Shown here: positions 13,036 through 25,089 of the stretch, piece by piece | Layout of the letters: every line of letters begins with the position of its first letter | How positions within the stretch are numbered: the first letter of the stretch is position 1 | DNA from: Albugo candida | Taxonomy: Eukaryota; Oomycota; Peronosporomycetes; Albuginales; Albuginaceae | Direction of reading: 5' to 3' | Assembly (NCBI GenBank): GCA_905220665.1 | Contig: CAJNAR010000001.1 | Coordinates: forward strand, 1 to 64,000 | Length of the DNA: 64,000 bases | Notes under the pieces: model-generated | What the model saw: only the letters and a program-made list of their open reading frames with translations | Databases searched by the model: none | What the model was told of the DNA's origin: nothing | Made by a program: the position numbers and the translations under genes

Positions 13036-14376
13036 ATGAGCCCAACAAGCTCGAACCATGGCGACAACGCCGTTCGACGCCAAGTTTCGTCAGCAAGTGA
13101 TACGCGGAGGCACAAACGAATTGGTGTCGTAGAAGATCATGAGGAGAAGATCGCGTACGTTGCTGCGGGCTACAGAGATGATTTTTTGGAGGGAGCCAAG
13201 GAGAGACAGGTCGACGGAAATGAAATGATACAGCTCATGCGTGGGTTGATGGGACGATTTGATCGCTTGGAAGATTCCCAGAACAAAATTCTAGGCTAGC
13301 ATTCTGGAGGGGCCGAGTGAAAAAGACTGTGGGAGATGTTCAGATGTCACCTGCGGAAGATTTATTCGCGTCGGGACTGGGGCGTGGACCTCGAATGCAT
13401 ATCGCTACGTTGGGTGGATCGACTCGATCGGCCAAGGCGGAACGGACGGCAGCAGACCCCACGAGGTGTGATGGACACCGACGACCTGGCCAAGATGTAC
13501 CGCAGTCGCAATTGAAGCGGCTATATGCCGAATGTATGAACGATCTCCAGGTCGATCCACAAATGCACCACCAAATGTGAATGATGCTCGAATACCGGTA
13601 TACAACGAATGGAGCGGGCTGTGCAATACCCTGACGCAAAGCAGAAAAAGCTTTCAATTCGTATGTTTGACGGAGCGGATCTGTACGAAGGACTTGGCTC
13701 TGGGTTTTTGGAGCGGAGACGTCGTTTGGAAAGACAAGTGAGTTTGGCCCAGTCAGGGTGTCGCTTTCTATGGCCCGAAGACGTTGAAGAAGACCTTCTC
13801 GGGCATCATGTCCAAGGCATGGCCGAACGGTACTACCATAAACAACTGGAGACTTGGTGGAGCCAACTGCCGACTCTTCATCATGCGATGGAAAAAATGC
13901 TTGAGGCTTTGAAAACCCATATCACTCCGGCTCAGTCAATGCAATTGGTTACGAGGCCTGAGGATTCAAAGAAAACGTGGACTGAACATTATCTCTACCT
14001 GGTGGCTGTGGCGGAAGTGTCAGAAGGTGCAGCGGAATACCTGGTCCTCAACAACGTCGTACAACACGCGTCAGAAGACATGAGAGTCGTACTGATGGCG
14101 AAGGTTGATGCGCACCGAACGGATATTTTGCAGCAAGCTGATGAACTGACGCCTTTTGCCCAAGCTTAGGAATCCGTAACGAATAAACAACTGTCGAGAG
14201 GTGGGACGAATATCGCCCGAGAGCCGAGATTTCGAGAGACTAGAAGGTGTCACGAATGTGGCGAGACTGGACATTTGAGAGTGATGTGTCCTAATCGAAG
14301 CTTCCAAGCCTTAAAACGGGACGCTAACTTTGCGCTGGCGATCTCAGCACAAGGAAATGGCGGAATTGATTGCTGA
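13036..14376 (+). pseudogene. gag of nested copia element, frameshifted
   Basis: The start is the ATG at 13,036 inside the primer-binding site. Frame 1 runs to a stop at 13,299 and carries a charged segment, then breaks. From 13,609 a Gag capsid-like segment is readable for 186 codons (HHVQGMAERYYHKQLETWW and LLHTITPAQ-like text), ending at a TAG at 14,167. In the same frame after that stop lies an intact CCHC knuckle at 14,248-14,289 (C-HE-C-GETG-H-LRVM-C). The role would be particle assembly and RNA binding. At least two frameshifts and two stops prevent expression. Confidence 0.8.
14248..14289 (+). other. Zinc knuckle of nested Gag
   Basis: Reads C-HE-C-GETG-H-LRVM-C, a textbook CX2CX4HX4C box, downstream of an in-frame TAG at 14,167. 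Confidence 0.85.
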
Positions 14377-17300
14377 ATACTGTACAGTGGATCAAGTCGT
14401 CACTTATGCAGGAGTCGTGGTTAGCAGATGTCGAATACGACAAAGGTGTGTGTATCCAGCCCAACAGAGACGAGCTGACCATCAGCAAATTGGGCAACGT
14501 ATCACTGGGGGTCTCTGCGGATGTCAAGGTTCAGACTGTTAAACTTACCGAAGTTTATTTTGCGGTCAGACTTGCTCACATCTTGATATCGTATCGAAAA
14601 TTAGAGCCAAAGGGTACGTGCACGGACGCCGTGGTGCACAGCGTGTACTTGAAACGTCCGATGGAAAATTGTAGTATACTTCGTGGAATTATCCAGAAGA
14701 GTGCTGATGGCCAAAGCTAAAGTGCTACGTAAACTGCAGCCATCTCGAGACGTAATTTTGGCGGCACTAGTGGACAACGCCGAGCTAAACGAGGTTACTC
14801 CCCACGTACCACAACGGGGTACATAATATATGACTTTCATCGGCGTTTCGGCCACCTTAACTATGGTGCCGTGAACAGATTGGCTCATACTACAGATTCG
14901 GGTATCATACTGACCGATCGAACCCGTGTCAACTGCTCGACATGCGCACAAGGCAAGCTGAGCAAAAATCGACAATCCTCTCAACATACTGGGGTGAACT
15001 CTCTTATTGACCGGATTGGTGGACTTATTTTTTATTTCCTTGGATCTCAAAGATCCCATGACGCAAAGGTACAGGCTCGGGAATCGCTACATAATTAATT
15101 TTGTGGATCAAAAAAGTAATTCCGTGAAAGTTTATCTCGCCCACACCAAGGATAAAGCGGCCAAATCCTTAAAGATATTTTGGTTTATTTCGAGAAGTGG
15201 TTTGATAGTCGAGTAGAAGTCTTGCGTACAGACTCTAGATGAACACGCTAATGTCGATTTATTCTGTAAAAAGTCTCCCGTCGCTCGTCAGCGTATTTAG
15301 CCAAGAAACCAAACCAGAAATTGCAAGGCGGAGCGTATGCACCGTACCATTTTATGTGGTGTACGATTTTTACCAGCGGTTTGCCGCTTAGTTTTTTGGG
15401 GGATGCGTCTCAGTACGCTGAATACGTGTTGAATCGATCACCTACAAATGCTGATACCGGAAAGTTATCTCCAATCGAGATACTTACACATGTGACGCCA
15501 GCGCTAAATGAGGTTGTGGTTTTTGGTTCTCCATGTTCGGTTTAGAGAGACCCTAAAATCATTATTTTGCGAAGCGCGCAGAAAGTGGTATTATCATTGG
15601 GATTGTGATGGCACTAAAGGCTATCAAATCTTTTTATCCAAGGATCGGAACGTTATTACAACGCGGCATATACGAGACATCGATACATCGAGACTAAGAA
15701 CAGAGAGACATGTTGCTGCGTCAACATTTTAGCGGTTACGAAGACGCGAATGCGGAAGAAAATGTGTGCGATCAGATAAATGCAAAGACGTCTATCAGTA
15801 GCAAGTATTATGGACAAGGGAGCGTCCAGTGACAAGATCAATACAGAATGACTCAGTTAGCACAAGTGACGTTTCTAGGGCGTTAGAGATTGACCTCGGA
15901 GTGGTGAACAGCGTGAAAGATGCGTATCCGTCAACTTGTCTCGAGGCAGTTCAAAGCGTGGACAAGCCTAAATGGGAAGAGACGATTCAAGGAGAAATTC
16001 AAGCTCTGGAAAGCAACCAAGTGTGGAAAGTGGTGGTGACATCATTTGATGCAAAAAAATTCCTGCATACAATATGGTTTTATAAGACGAAACGTGACGT
16101 AGATAGAAATTACGAGCGATGCAAAGCTCGTTTGGTCGCATGTGGAAATGAGCAGTTGTTCGGTCTGGACGACAACGTTACCTTCGCAGATGGGATGGCG
16201 ATGTAAAGCGTAAAATTAACACTGGCTTTACCGAGAACATTGCGGGTCTCGATACAGCATGGCGATATAGCCAACGCATTTGTCAAAGCTGACAAAGAGC
16301 CGGAGCTCGAAGATTTTCTAATAATCCCGTTAGGAATGTTCGTGGACCACGACGCACTTAAATCATATCAAGTCAAAAGGTAGGATGAGCTGTCGTTAGA
16401 ATGGAAGAAAGCGCTGTACGGTTTGAAACAAATAGGAAGACTCTAGTCAGAATTGCCGCATAAGAAACTTGTCTTCCTAGGATTCGCACAGTCTCTTACA
16501 GACATGTGTGTTTACTGGAAGCGAGATGGTAAATGTTTTATTATTTTGGGGGTTTACGTCGAAAATCTTCTCGTTACAGCTACCGAACCTTGCGGATCGA
16601 CATGTTTTAGTGACTTGGCGAATTTGTCTGTAAAAAACCTGGGTATTGTGCATAAATTTCTCGGAATGCGAATCAGTTACGCTGCTGAAATGGATTACGA
16701 TATTGATCAAGAATTGACAATTGTGGATATGCTCAAAGAACTGGGTTTGGAAAACGCCCATGGAACACGAATTCCGATAGATGATACCACCAATGACGTT
16801 GTCGAAAACGATGTCATGCTTCCGATTTGAACCAAACAGAATGAGATTTCTGTGCGTTCGTTTCAATCCCTGGCGGGGAAGCTGCTACGGATATCGCGAC
16901 GCGCCAGCATTATGGTACCTCCAAGGGTCGAAGGAATTTCGTCTACGAAGGAAAGGACATGACGATCCGGATACACCACTCAAATTGGTGGGTTATATCG
17001 ATGCAGATTCTGTTGCAGACAAGGCTGACCGTAGATCTATCACTGGAGGATGCATCGAATTGGTGGGAATGCCGGTTGTATTGTTTACTCGCAAACAAAG
17101 CGGGGTTTCTCTCTCTACCATATAAGCAGAATACACTGCAGTGTTGGTTGTGGTTGCAGAGATGATTGGCATCTAGAAATTGCTTGGAGAGATGGGGATA
17201 GATTGTGTTATGCCGATGTCGCTCAAGGTCGATAATCAGTCAGAACTCATAAAGCTTGCAGGAGAATCTTCATCAGAGGCCAAACACATTGACGTTAGAA

Positions 17301-17452
17301 TAAAGTATGTGGGCTATTACGCCAAACGTGGGATTCTCAAGACCGAATCTGGTGAAGGTTCTCGCATTCCAGCTGACATGATGGCGAAGGCGCTTCATGC
17401 ACCAAGGTTGGAGGAGTTAAAAGCTCTTGTGGATCTACACCAACATTGGTGA
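14377..17452 (+). pseudogene. pol of nested copia element (PR-IN-RT-RH), inactivated
   Basis: Protease: the catalytic triplet region at 14,380-14,400 reads L-Y-S-G-S-S-R-H, so the catalytic aspartate is a tyrosine. GAG-pre-integrase: FHRRFGHLNYGAVNRLA, then CSTCAQGKL (about 14,830-14,970). Integrase core: about 15,000-15,550, with the conserved RTDS and SQYAEYVLNRSPTN regions split over frames. Reverse transcriptase: about 15,960-16,800, including WKKALYGLKQ. The YVDD box at 16,555-16,566 reads YVEN. RNase H: from about 16,980 (VGYIDADSVAD, then KHIDVRIKYV) to 17,452. Many stops. An ancestor of this element was a normal copia polyprotein; this copy is dead. Confidence 0.85.
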
Positions 17453-17514
17453 GTCGTGTCATGACCAGAATGTGGACTTGGAACATCAGAACCGAAAAAC
17501 GAATGAGGTAGGAG

Positions 17515-17656
17515 TGTTGGAAATCGAATGACGTTGAAGTTCGTGTACAGGGACACTGGATCAGATTTTTTTATGATGCGTGCCGTATTTTCTACCCATC
17601 AGTTATGTGAACTTCTTCATATAAGACTCCTGATTTAATCTTCTCTTAAAACAAAA
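17515..17656 (+). repeat. 3' LTR of nested copia element
   Basis: Starts tgttggaaatcg right after the purine tract gaggtaggag and ends before the GAACA duplication at 17,657. Confidence 0.88.
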
Positions 17657-17661
17657 GAACA
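17657..17661. repeat. Target-site duplication GAACA, right copy
   Basis: Matches 12,886-12,890. The outer element's protease resumes 20-30 bp downstream. Confidence 0.88.
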
Positions 17662-20600
17662 AGCATTCGCAGTGTGTGAAGACATGGCTGAAGGCTGGCT
17701 GCTCGATACTGGAGCAAGCAGCCATACCATGGAAAATCTGACCCTCCGACGTATCGTACAATAGGTAAACCTTTGGTAGATTTTACCATTCATGTATCAA
17801 AAATGCACCCCCACGAGGGTAGGGTTTTGTGAGCAAAGGGCAACATCTCCGCTTTTTCTGCTTTTTGTTGTGTTTCCTGTTTGAAGGAAAAAGCCCCGTT
17901 GTGAGTGAAAACGAGAAACAGTAGAGCAGGATGTTTGTGCACTCCAAACGGCAAATTGAGGAAGGAGACGATAAATCATGGGGTGGGGTCCACTATTGTG
18001 GTGACATCAATTTCCTTCACTACTCCGAGGGCATCCATGCGCTCGTCTTGGCGTCTCGCATCTTGGATAAAGTGATCAATCATAGAAGCTTGGTGGCGAA
18101 TGATTTTGCGTTCTTCGTAGTTTGTGCTTGGCTAACCCTAAACCTTACACCCAAGCTCATCTGAAGTCGGACAGCATGCAGATATGCAAATGATACACCC
18201 GTGACGTGGATTTTGTGTTGACATATACATATATGGCGATCTCCTCCGACCGGATACGTCAGAACGGCTGGCGTATCGTACTTGCCTACCCCTGTACTTT
18301 TTTCTGGCCAAAACCATATCATTATACTCTGTGATTGTATAAAAATATGTTGATATGGTTCTATTCGCTCGTCTCTCGTATCCAAACACCAAGTCAGGTC
18401 GGAGAGGTGACGATATTCATCCATATGTGCCTATTCCACTCAAGAACGATACGTATGTCTTCATTACCAATGGAAGCAAAGTTTCGGCAGGAGGCATTGG
18501 AACAGTTCTAGCTATCATGAAAAAGAAAACGCCAATTCGGATTGGAAATGTACTATATGTATCAGATTTAGATCGCCGATTGGTATCAATCCCAGTATTA
18601 GCATAAAAGGGAATGACGTCTCCTTTGGTAGAGGAATATGTCAAATCAGAGACAATGAACGAGCTGTAACTCAAGTCACATAAAGGAGGAAGTTTTATGT
18701 TAATGGGGTGTGCTATGAATGAAGTAGTACTTGGCAGTATAGAAACATGATCAACAATTATCAAGTTCCAGTGTATAGCATGCCCGATTGGGACATGTAC
18801 CTACTTAGTAAATTGCAGCTTTGGAGCAATGCGTTCATGGTTTTGAGATGAAATCGATGTCAAAGATATAAATATACGAATAGTTCATTTGTAAAGGATG
18901 TATGAATGGGAAATCTTAGTCAGGCTATGGTAAAGTAAAAAGCAAGTCCGTTCTTCAACTTATACATAGTGACGTAATGGGAGCAATGGAAACGAAATCT
19001 CAAAATGGAGCAGGATTTATGGTAACTTTCATTGATGATTACTCTAAGATATGGGGTGTCATCTTTCATTCGACACAAATCTGAATTGATCGATCGATTT
19101 TTCGATTTTAAAGCAATCATGGAAAACCAATTGGATTTGAAAATCAGGCGTATTCGAGCCGACAATGGTGGCGAATATATGTAAAAGTGCCGGTATTATA
19201 CACCAAACAACACTTTCATACTCGCCAAAAGAGAATAGAATGACTGAACGAATGAATCGGATCATTAAGGAACGTGTAAGACCCATGATGAATTACATGC
19301 ATACGGAGAAGAAGTCGTGGGGTGAAGCCATGAATATCGAAGTTTACATCACAAATCGAGTTCGCGTGCCGCCTACCCAGATAAGACACCATACGATATT
19401 TATTTTGGGACAAATCCAGTTCTGACTTATTAACGGGGATTTAGTGTCCGAGTTTTTGCTCATATTGAGAAATCAAGACGGATGAAGTTGGATACGATGG
19501 TGGTCAAGTGAATGTTTCTTGGATGCTCGGACAATATGAAAGGATTCCACGTATGAATTTTTGAGTCACAGAACATTGAGATTACTTATTCAGCGCATTT
19601 CCAATAAGTAGCTGAGACGAAATAAATTCAGGTTATTATTGAAGATAAATTATCCGGGCAAAATTGAACTGGTTGTCAGTGTGAGGAAGTTTGCGAAAAA
19701 GTACGATCAGGACAAATCCGCAAGTAGAGAGCATGTATGTAGATCCTACTGAAAGTAGTTAGCAATCAAGAGCGAACATTCAACTCTACCAAACTCTTCG
19801 AGTAAAGATTGGCGCTCTTTGGATGCTTATCAGTCATCTCCCAACGTCGATATGTATTCTACGGAAGACGATCTTAGCATTTTAAGGCCATTATGGCGAG
19901 GGAAAGACTTGCTAATTTCATAATTTCTGGTTTCTGAAAACCCTCGAATTGGGCACAATACCCTCTGGAACTTAGACCAAATCAATCTTTCCAAGTATTA
20001 GTAACAGTAGTTCGTCTATTTTCTATCGTCCCAGTAACAAATTCTGACACCATGGAACGTCCATCCAAAAGTATCGCATCGAATACGAGCAAGGGAATAC
20101 GGCGAGAAAAGCTCCATCTTCCTATCAAGAGGCCCTGGAGTCACCACAATGAAAATTATGGTATACCGCAATCCAGACCGAGATTCAAGCAATGAAAGAA
20201 AAACAGACGTGGACGTTCGTAACGGAGAAGCCAGACTAAAAGGCGTTCGAAACCAAATTTTTCGTACAATCAAAGAAGACGGTGACGTCGAGCGGTTCAA
20301 GGCAAGATTGGTGGCACTCGGATGTCGACAAAATTATGGTGTTTACTACACAGATACGTACTAATCGCAAATTTAAACTCAATTCGTATTCTCCTGGTAA
20401 TCTGCTGGCATCAAGGGATTACTACTCATCAGTATGATGCTAAAACGGCCTTTCCTAAACGGTTATCTGGAAGATGTGTTCATCTATCCCCCTCAAGGTG
20501 CTGAAGGCAAGCCGAACCAAATTTTCAGCTCAATCGAAGTCTGTATAGACTTGAACAAGCAGCTGTGTCTTGTTTTAAAACAGTATCAAGTGTACTCGCT

Positions 20601-21640
20601 CACATGGGATCTATATAGTGTCTATGAGACTCATGTATGTTTGTCGCAAAAATTCCAAGTCATGTGTTTATTTCACATTGTAATTCGATGACAGGCTGAC
20701 CGGAGCCCAAAGTTTCGACTCGATCAAGAAAGTTGGAAATGACCTTATAAGTCACTTCACTCTGAAGATTCTAGGAAAGGTGCGTTTTATCCCTGGTATC
20801 GAAGTAGAATACAAACAAGGGTGGCGACAATTGAAGACCAGTCAAGCAGCTTGCACACAGAGAGTTGTAGAGAACTTCACCAAGTCAACGCGAAATCAGT
20901 GCATATCCGAATATTCCAGGCTTTTTCTCAATGAAATCGGGGGAATAAGATTTGAGGATGGAAGATCGACCATATCAATCATTTGTAGGCTCACTTCTGT
21001 ACGTTGCAATGGGAACAAGACCCGATGTTCTTTTTCGTGGTAGGCCAGCTCAGTCGACATCTGAAGCACGAAGTGAGACATATTGTAATGCAGCAATCCG
21101 TATTTTGCGTTACTTGAGTTCAACCTCAACGAAAGGCATATGTATGAGGCTAAGCCAGGAAAAAATCGAGGTCAGTGCTTACAGTGATGCGGATTGGGCA
21201 AGCGAAAAGGAGAACAGATGATCAACCTCCGGTATATTGGTGATGATGAAAAACGCTCCAGTGATATTCAAATCAAATTTGCAGCAGAGTGTGGCTCTCA
21301 GCACAGCCAACGCTTAGTTAATTGCTCTATCGTTTATGCATTCAGGAAGTTATGTGGGTCAAGAGTTTATTAACAGAATATAAGATGAGGATCGATGATT
21401 CAGTGATTATTCATGGAGACAACCGAAGCGCAACTGTAATCGCTAACAACGATAGATACCAAATTCAAGCGAAGCATATAAACATGGGGTACCATTTTTT
21501 CCTTAAACAAATAATGTCAAAAAAGATCAAGCTCCAATACATTGAGACCAAGTCTCAGCTAGCTGATTTTCTGACCAAACCAGTGTGGACAAAGAAATTC
21601 GAGCAACTTCTGATTAGGTCCAACGCCAAGAATTTATCGT
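17662..21640 (+). pseudogene. pol of outer copia element (PR-IN-RT-RH), inactivated
   Basis: The protease motif is intact (GWLLDTGASSHT near 17,690-17,730) but is cut after about 20 codons. The rest of the protease resumes at about 18,410 (ITNGSKVSAGG, then IRIGNVLYVSDLDRRLVS). The integrase core shows LQLIHSDVMG, VTFIDDYSK, IRADNGGEY and ENRMTERMNR, so all three acidic positions can be found across frames (about 18,950-19,270). Reverse transcriptase is badly broken at about 20,190-20,900, and its YVDD region is lost. RNase H is readable from about 20,950 (SFVGSLLYVAMGTRPD, YSDADWAS) to 21,640 (KHINMGYHFF). Numerous stops and frameshifts make it a fossil. Confidence 0.82.
17780..18395. other. 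Unexplained ~600-bp insertion in outer protease
   Basis: The outer element's protease text stops near 17,780 and resumes near 18,400. The DNA between has no copia similarity that I can read. It could be a solo LTR or a non-autonomous element: a possible TG start lies at 17,797 (tgtatcaaaaatgcaccc). I found no duplicated target. It holds one short telomere-like string, aaccctaaacc, near 18,133. Confidence 0.45.
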
Positions 21641-21650
21641 CCAGGGAGAG

Positions 21651-21832
21651 TGTTGAACCTGATGTCCCTCAACTAGGGTGAAACACATCAGTATAATCAG
21701 ATTGCAGCTTTGAACAATTAATAAATGGATGTGGGCGTCCAGTACGAGAAGACTTAGACTAGCCCGTAAAGCGAATCATTGACCTTTTATATTTAATATA
21801 TATTACTTTCCAAAGTTTCTCGCAAGTGTTTG
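21651..21832 (+). repeat. 3' LTR of outer copia element
   Basis: Starts tgttgaacctga after the purine tract ccagggagag. It shares ordered blocks with 12,041-12,206: atgtccctcaacta, gattgcagct-like, gcgtccagta and agaagactt. The right end is approximate. Confidence 0.75.
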
Positions 21833-21849
21833 AAACCCTCCAACTAAAA

Positions 21850-24040
21850 AACTAGGATCGCAGCTGCACTTGCATTTGGACTTGCCGGTATCGTACTCGC
21901 AGCAATAATCTTCGAGTTCTGAAAAGTCCAGCGAATGACCCTTGCGTTGCGAGTTGCTCCAGAACTTTAGCAAGCAGAATGCTTTCATCTTGATAGTAGC
22001 ACTGTTTTTAGAAAGTGCCAAACGTGAATACTAGACGTGGTGTAGATCACGGGAAGTGATGGAACTGTCGGGTTAGCTGATCTCTGATCGAACAAACGAC
22101 GATTATTTATCGTTCCAGACAATGCGCAGCGTCACCGCTTGCAATGCAAGCCATAAATCGGATACAATTTGCTGATACTCTTTCCAGGTCGGCCGAATTT
22201 CATGCACAATTTCACATGTAATATGCGTCCAACGTGGTAGGGATGAGAATTATTGATCCCGACTAAGGAGTAACTCCTTCCATAATTGTGCTGTGTGATC
22301 GCACTCTATAAAGTGACGTTGGTCAGATTCCACTGCGCCACACGAAGTCTTCGTGCACGTGCTTTGAAAACCAGAAACCAGATCAAACTGACAGCATAGA
22401 AAAGGCCAGACGAAACTGTAGAACTTCGTGAATGGGTAATACACGGTTTTCGAAGATGCCGTGATGTAGCCACAAGTTTTCCAGCTCGTTCCAAATCTAG
22501 TGCGTCCGATCTCTCCTGTAGACCAAGTTGTCAACATCGGATGACTCTTGGTTGGCTCGGGAGGTTTCCAGACGATTTGTGAGAGCTGAGAGCGGAGAAT
22601 AGATGGAAAAAATGTTTCCTCTCTTTTCTTTGGACTCCTCCATAAAACGAATAAAACGATCGGCCACTTGCAGCTGGTCGGATCTAACTGATGAGAGCAA
22701 TCGTCGAGTGGATACGCTATAGTATCTGGGTGACTTCATTGTAAAGTCGACTCAGTAACTTTTCTGCAGCCATATCCGGTGTGTTCACCTCTTCGTCGTT
22801 GTGATAGTTAGTGGCAATCTTCCTTCGTTGGCCATGTGTCGCTTCGTCTTGATGACTTCTAATGTTAAAAGCTGTAGCAAACGATTTTCGAAATGTGCGA
22901 TGTGGTTCACCCCCCCCCCCAAGATTGTACCAAACTTTCTTTGTACTCTTTCTTATTACAAGTAGCAGCTTTATGTGGTAATTCTTGGTCGCTGTGGAAC
23001 CACATCGGTTGATCCATGAAGTGCTGGCGGCGTTGTAGAACATTCAAATCGGAAAGTGTAATGCTCCAATCTATCTGATGCCACGTTTTTAATGTGTGTT
23101 TCCACCGAGAATATGTTCTCTCCCATTGAAACATTTCTCTCATGTCGATGTGGTGCGATGGTGAATATGTTCATCGTCTTGTGTGGGCCAAAAGGAGGCT
23201 GTAGAAGCTGTAATTATTCCGTCGAAGCAGTTTTCCAATTCTCAGGAATAATTGTCGACGCATCAGATGCGAATTGCTGAAGGAATCGAATACGTTGTAG
23301 TTTAAGTAGTCCCACCAAAAAAGGAAGCTATAGTCCACCATCATGTCGGCGAATATAAAGAAATTCTTTGCTGAGTAGGTAGACGTGTTTCAATCTTTTT
23401 GTCTTTCCGACCAAGCACAAATCGATTAAATATCGCCGGACACTGTCGAATAGTCTCTACCAGTAAGTTCACGTGCATCGTGCAATGCCACAGACGTGAT
23501 AAATTATCGTCTTCGCAACCAGTAGTCGACCACGGACAGTTCGTGCACGTCAAAATCATCCACCAAAATCATCATTAAAACGCTTGCCAAGAGCTGAACA
23601 ATACCCATCGAATGAGTCATTGTCTGGTCGAACGGAATATTTAAACACTTGACCGAATCTTCCGGACCCAGTATGTGGGCATGGCATGATCCGATTAAAA
23701 CGAGAGAAAAGATGACTCCCTCAACTTGAGTTTCGCACCAGATCCATCGATATAGACTTGAACGAGCTCGAGTTGCGTCAAAACACCATTTGGTGTATCT
23801 GAAAGCAATATCGAATCGTCCGCAAAACGTAATTCAGTTGCGATAGTCGTGTCATCAATCCAAATGCCATGTTCTGCATGTTGACGAAGTGAATTTTTCG
23901 AAGGTTCGATCATCATCAGAATAAGTAATGCTGAGAGAGAATTGCCTTTCTTCACTCCACGTTGTGGTGTAATGGACAGTGTGGTATTGCCATTCTTCAT
24001 CAACTGCGCCTTCGTGTTGGTGTACAAAAGAGGAACCCGG
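21850..24040 (-). mobile_element. 5'-truncated LINE (non-LTR retrotransposon) fragment
   Basis: Read on the minus strand, the fragment begins inside a reverse transcriptase at about 24,030 (PQRGVKKGNSLSALLILMMI) and contains the FADD catalytic box at 23,815-23,826 (ELRFADDSILLSDTPNG). It then continues through frameshifted C-terminal sequence. Near 22,260-22,350 there is a zinc-binding RT-associated (zf-RVT) tail with VESDQRHFIECDHTAQLW. The endonuclease domain and N-terminus are absent, which is typical of 5' truncation. Frames switch several times, and a run of about 11 C lies at 22,910. No poly(A) tail or target duplication was recognised. The 3' end, near the right copia LTR, is approximate. 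Confidence 0.82.
23695..24027 (-). pseudogene. LINE reverse transcriptase fragment with FADD motif
   Basis: 110 codons of a non-LTR reverse transcriptase palm: V-K-K-G-x-S-L-S-A-L-L, then FADD at residues 68-71 followed by S-I-L-L. In complete LINEs the RT primes on nicked chromosomal DNA. This piece lacks an ATG start, the upstream fingers and the endonuclease, so it is a remnant. Confidence 0.85.
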
Positions 24041-25089
24041 TCGATGGCTATCTAGAGCTCAGTATTGGGGTCAACAGAAAGAGGTCAGCTGGACACTATG
24101 GATAGAGGCTAATCATCCAACATACCGCGTTTTACACATGATCAGGGTACTCGTCGAGACTGCACTTTGTGTCCTTGCTCTCTGGGCTACCTTGGCCAGT
24201 TTTGTGCTTCAAAAGCTTATTTTGAAGACGTTGAGGTGCTTGCAAAGGCGTGGACACGTGACGTGTGTTTTGCTGGTAGACTTACCTGATAATTATCAAA
24301 ATGCGCAAGAGATTAATAAATTGCACCAATTTCACAAGAATTGTACAACCGATATATTGACTTGATCGGTAGTCAACGGATTGTAGCATGCTGATGCTGA
24401 AGTGGAGTACGTAGATACAGGTATTTTAGTTCGCGAGAATTACGTTGGAAAATAGAAGTCCATTATAAAGCAACATAAGTGCTAACTTACCATCTGTCCT
24501 CCTGATTTACCGGTATGCCATTCACTCATTCGAAGAGCGGATGGTCGAAATCAATATCTCGCTCTGCCTACTGAGCATGAACTATCCGCTATTAGAGACC
24601 TATTACAGGTAAGATCCGACCTCACCTGAACGGCTGTTTGGTGACAACATGACAGATGGGGCGAGGAGAGACGGTCACCTCGTGGGACCCCAGACGGACA
24701 TCATGTGAAACGTGACATTGTCAAGTTTTGTAATGCCGTAGCACATGCATTTGTAGTGTTGACAAAAAAGGTTGATGCTAGAAAACAACATATTTTACTT
24801 TTACTTCTATCTACCTCTATTGCAACAAGTGCATTTCGAATACATCCAACATCCGCCCCACCGCCCCAACCTGCGCTTGTGCTCTAAGAATTTAGGGCTT
24901 GTAGTTCGGCCAAATCTGCTTGATAAAGACAATTAAATTTGCTGAGTTTCCAAATAGTCCTCGGATGTTTTTTCATGTAGCATCATGTCTTCTCAGAGAC
25001 AGCATTATTTCGATACTTTCTAGTAATCAATATTGCAGCTACTCTGATGCATTTAGTACTGGGATCAATTCTCCTTCTGTCCCTTACAT
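24041..25089. other. Intergenic, unassigned
   Basis: Short broken frames only. The plus-strand 128-codon frame at 23,979-24,365 overlaps the LINE fragment and has no recognisable family. I see no gene I can support between the LINE and the Argonaute 3' end, apart from the scrap described next. Confidence 0.4.

Larger units (their letters stand above)
12891..17656 (+). mobile_element. Nested decayed Ty1/copia element, 4766 bp
   Basis: Complete ends: LTRs of 141 and 142 bp (12,891-13,031 and 17,515-17,656) bounded by GAACA on both sides. A primer-binding-like site, ggttatgagcccaac, starts at 13,032. It resembles the complement of the anticodon-arm region of initiator tRNA-Met, the half-tRNA priming known for copia. 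A purine tract, gaggtaggag, precedes the 3' LTR. Internal order is Gag, CCHC knuckle, protease, integrase, reverse transcriptase and RNase H, in the same orientation as the host element. Roughly 15 LTR mismatches by hand count, several stops, and lost catalytic residues show an old, inactive insertion. It lies between the Gag knuckle and protease of the outer element. Confidence 0.92.
11963..21832 (+). mobile_element. Decayed Ty1/copia LTR retrotransposon (outer element)
   Basis: Flanked by related terminal sequences at 11,963-12,206 and 21,651-21,832 that share atgtccctcaacta, gggcgtccagta or a close variant, and the tattacttt stretch. A primer-binding-like site, ggttatgagaccaac, follows the left LTR at 12,209. 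A purine tract, ccagggagag, precedes the right LTR at 21,641. Internal order is gag, zinc knuckle, aspartic protease, integrase, reverse transcriptase and RNase H, the copia order. All are broken by stops and frameshifts. It is split by the nested element at 12,891-17,656 and by unexplained DNA around 17,780-18,395. Without these the element is near 4.5 kb, normal for the family. Not capable of coding as it stands. Confidence 0.88.

Noticed and set aside
18133..18143. Interstitial telomere repeat
   Set aside because: Only about one and a half CCCTAAA units; too short to be meaningful alone.
21803..22021. Cys-rich minus frame (YCCEYDTGKSKCKCSC) at the copia/LINE border
   Set aside because: No ATG, ends inside or next to the outer LTR, and no repeated or conserved context; most likely chance or LINE tail.
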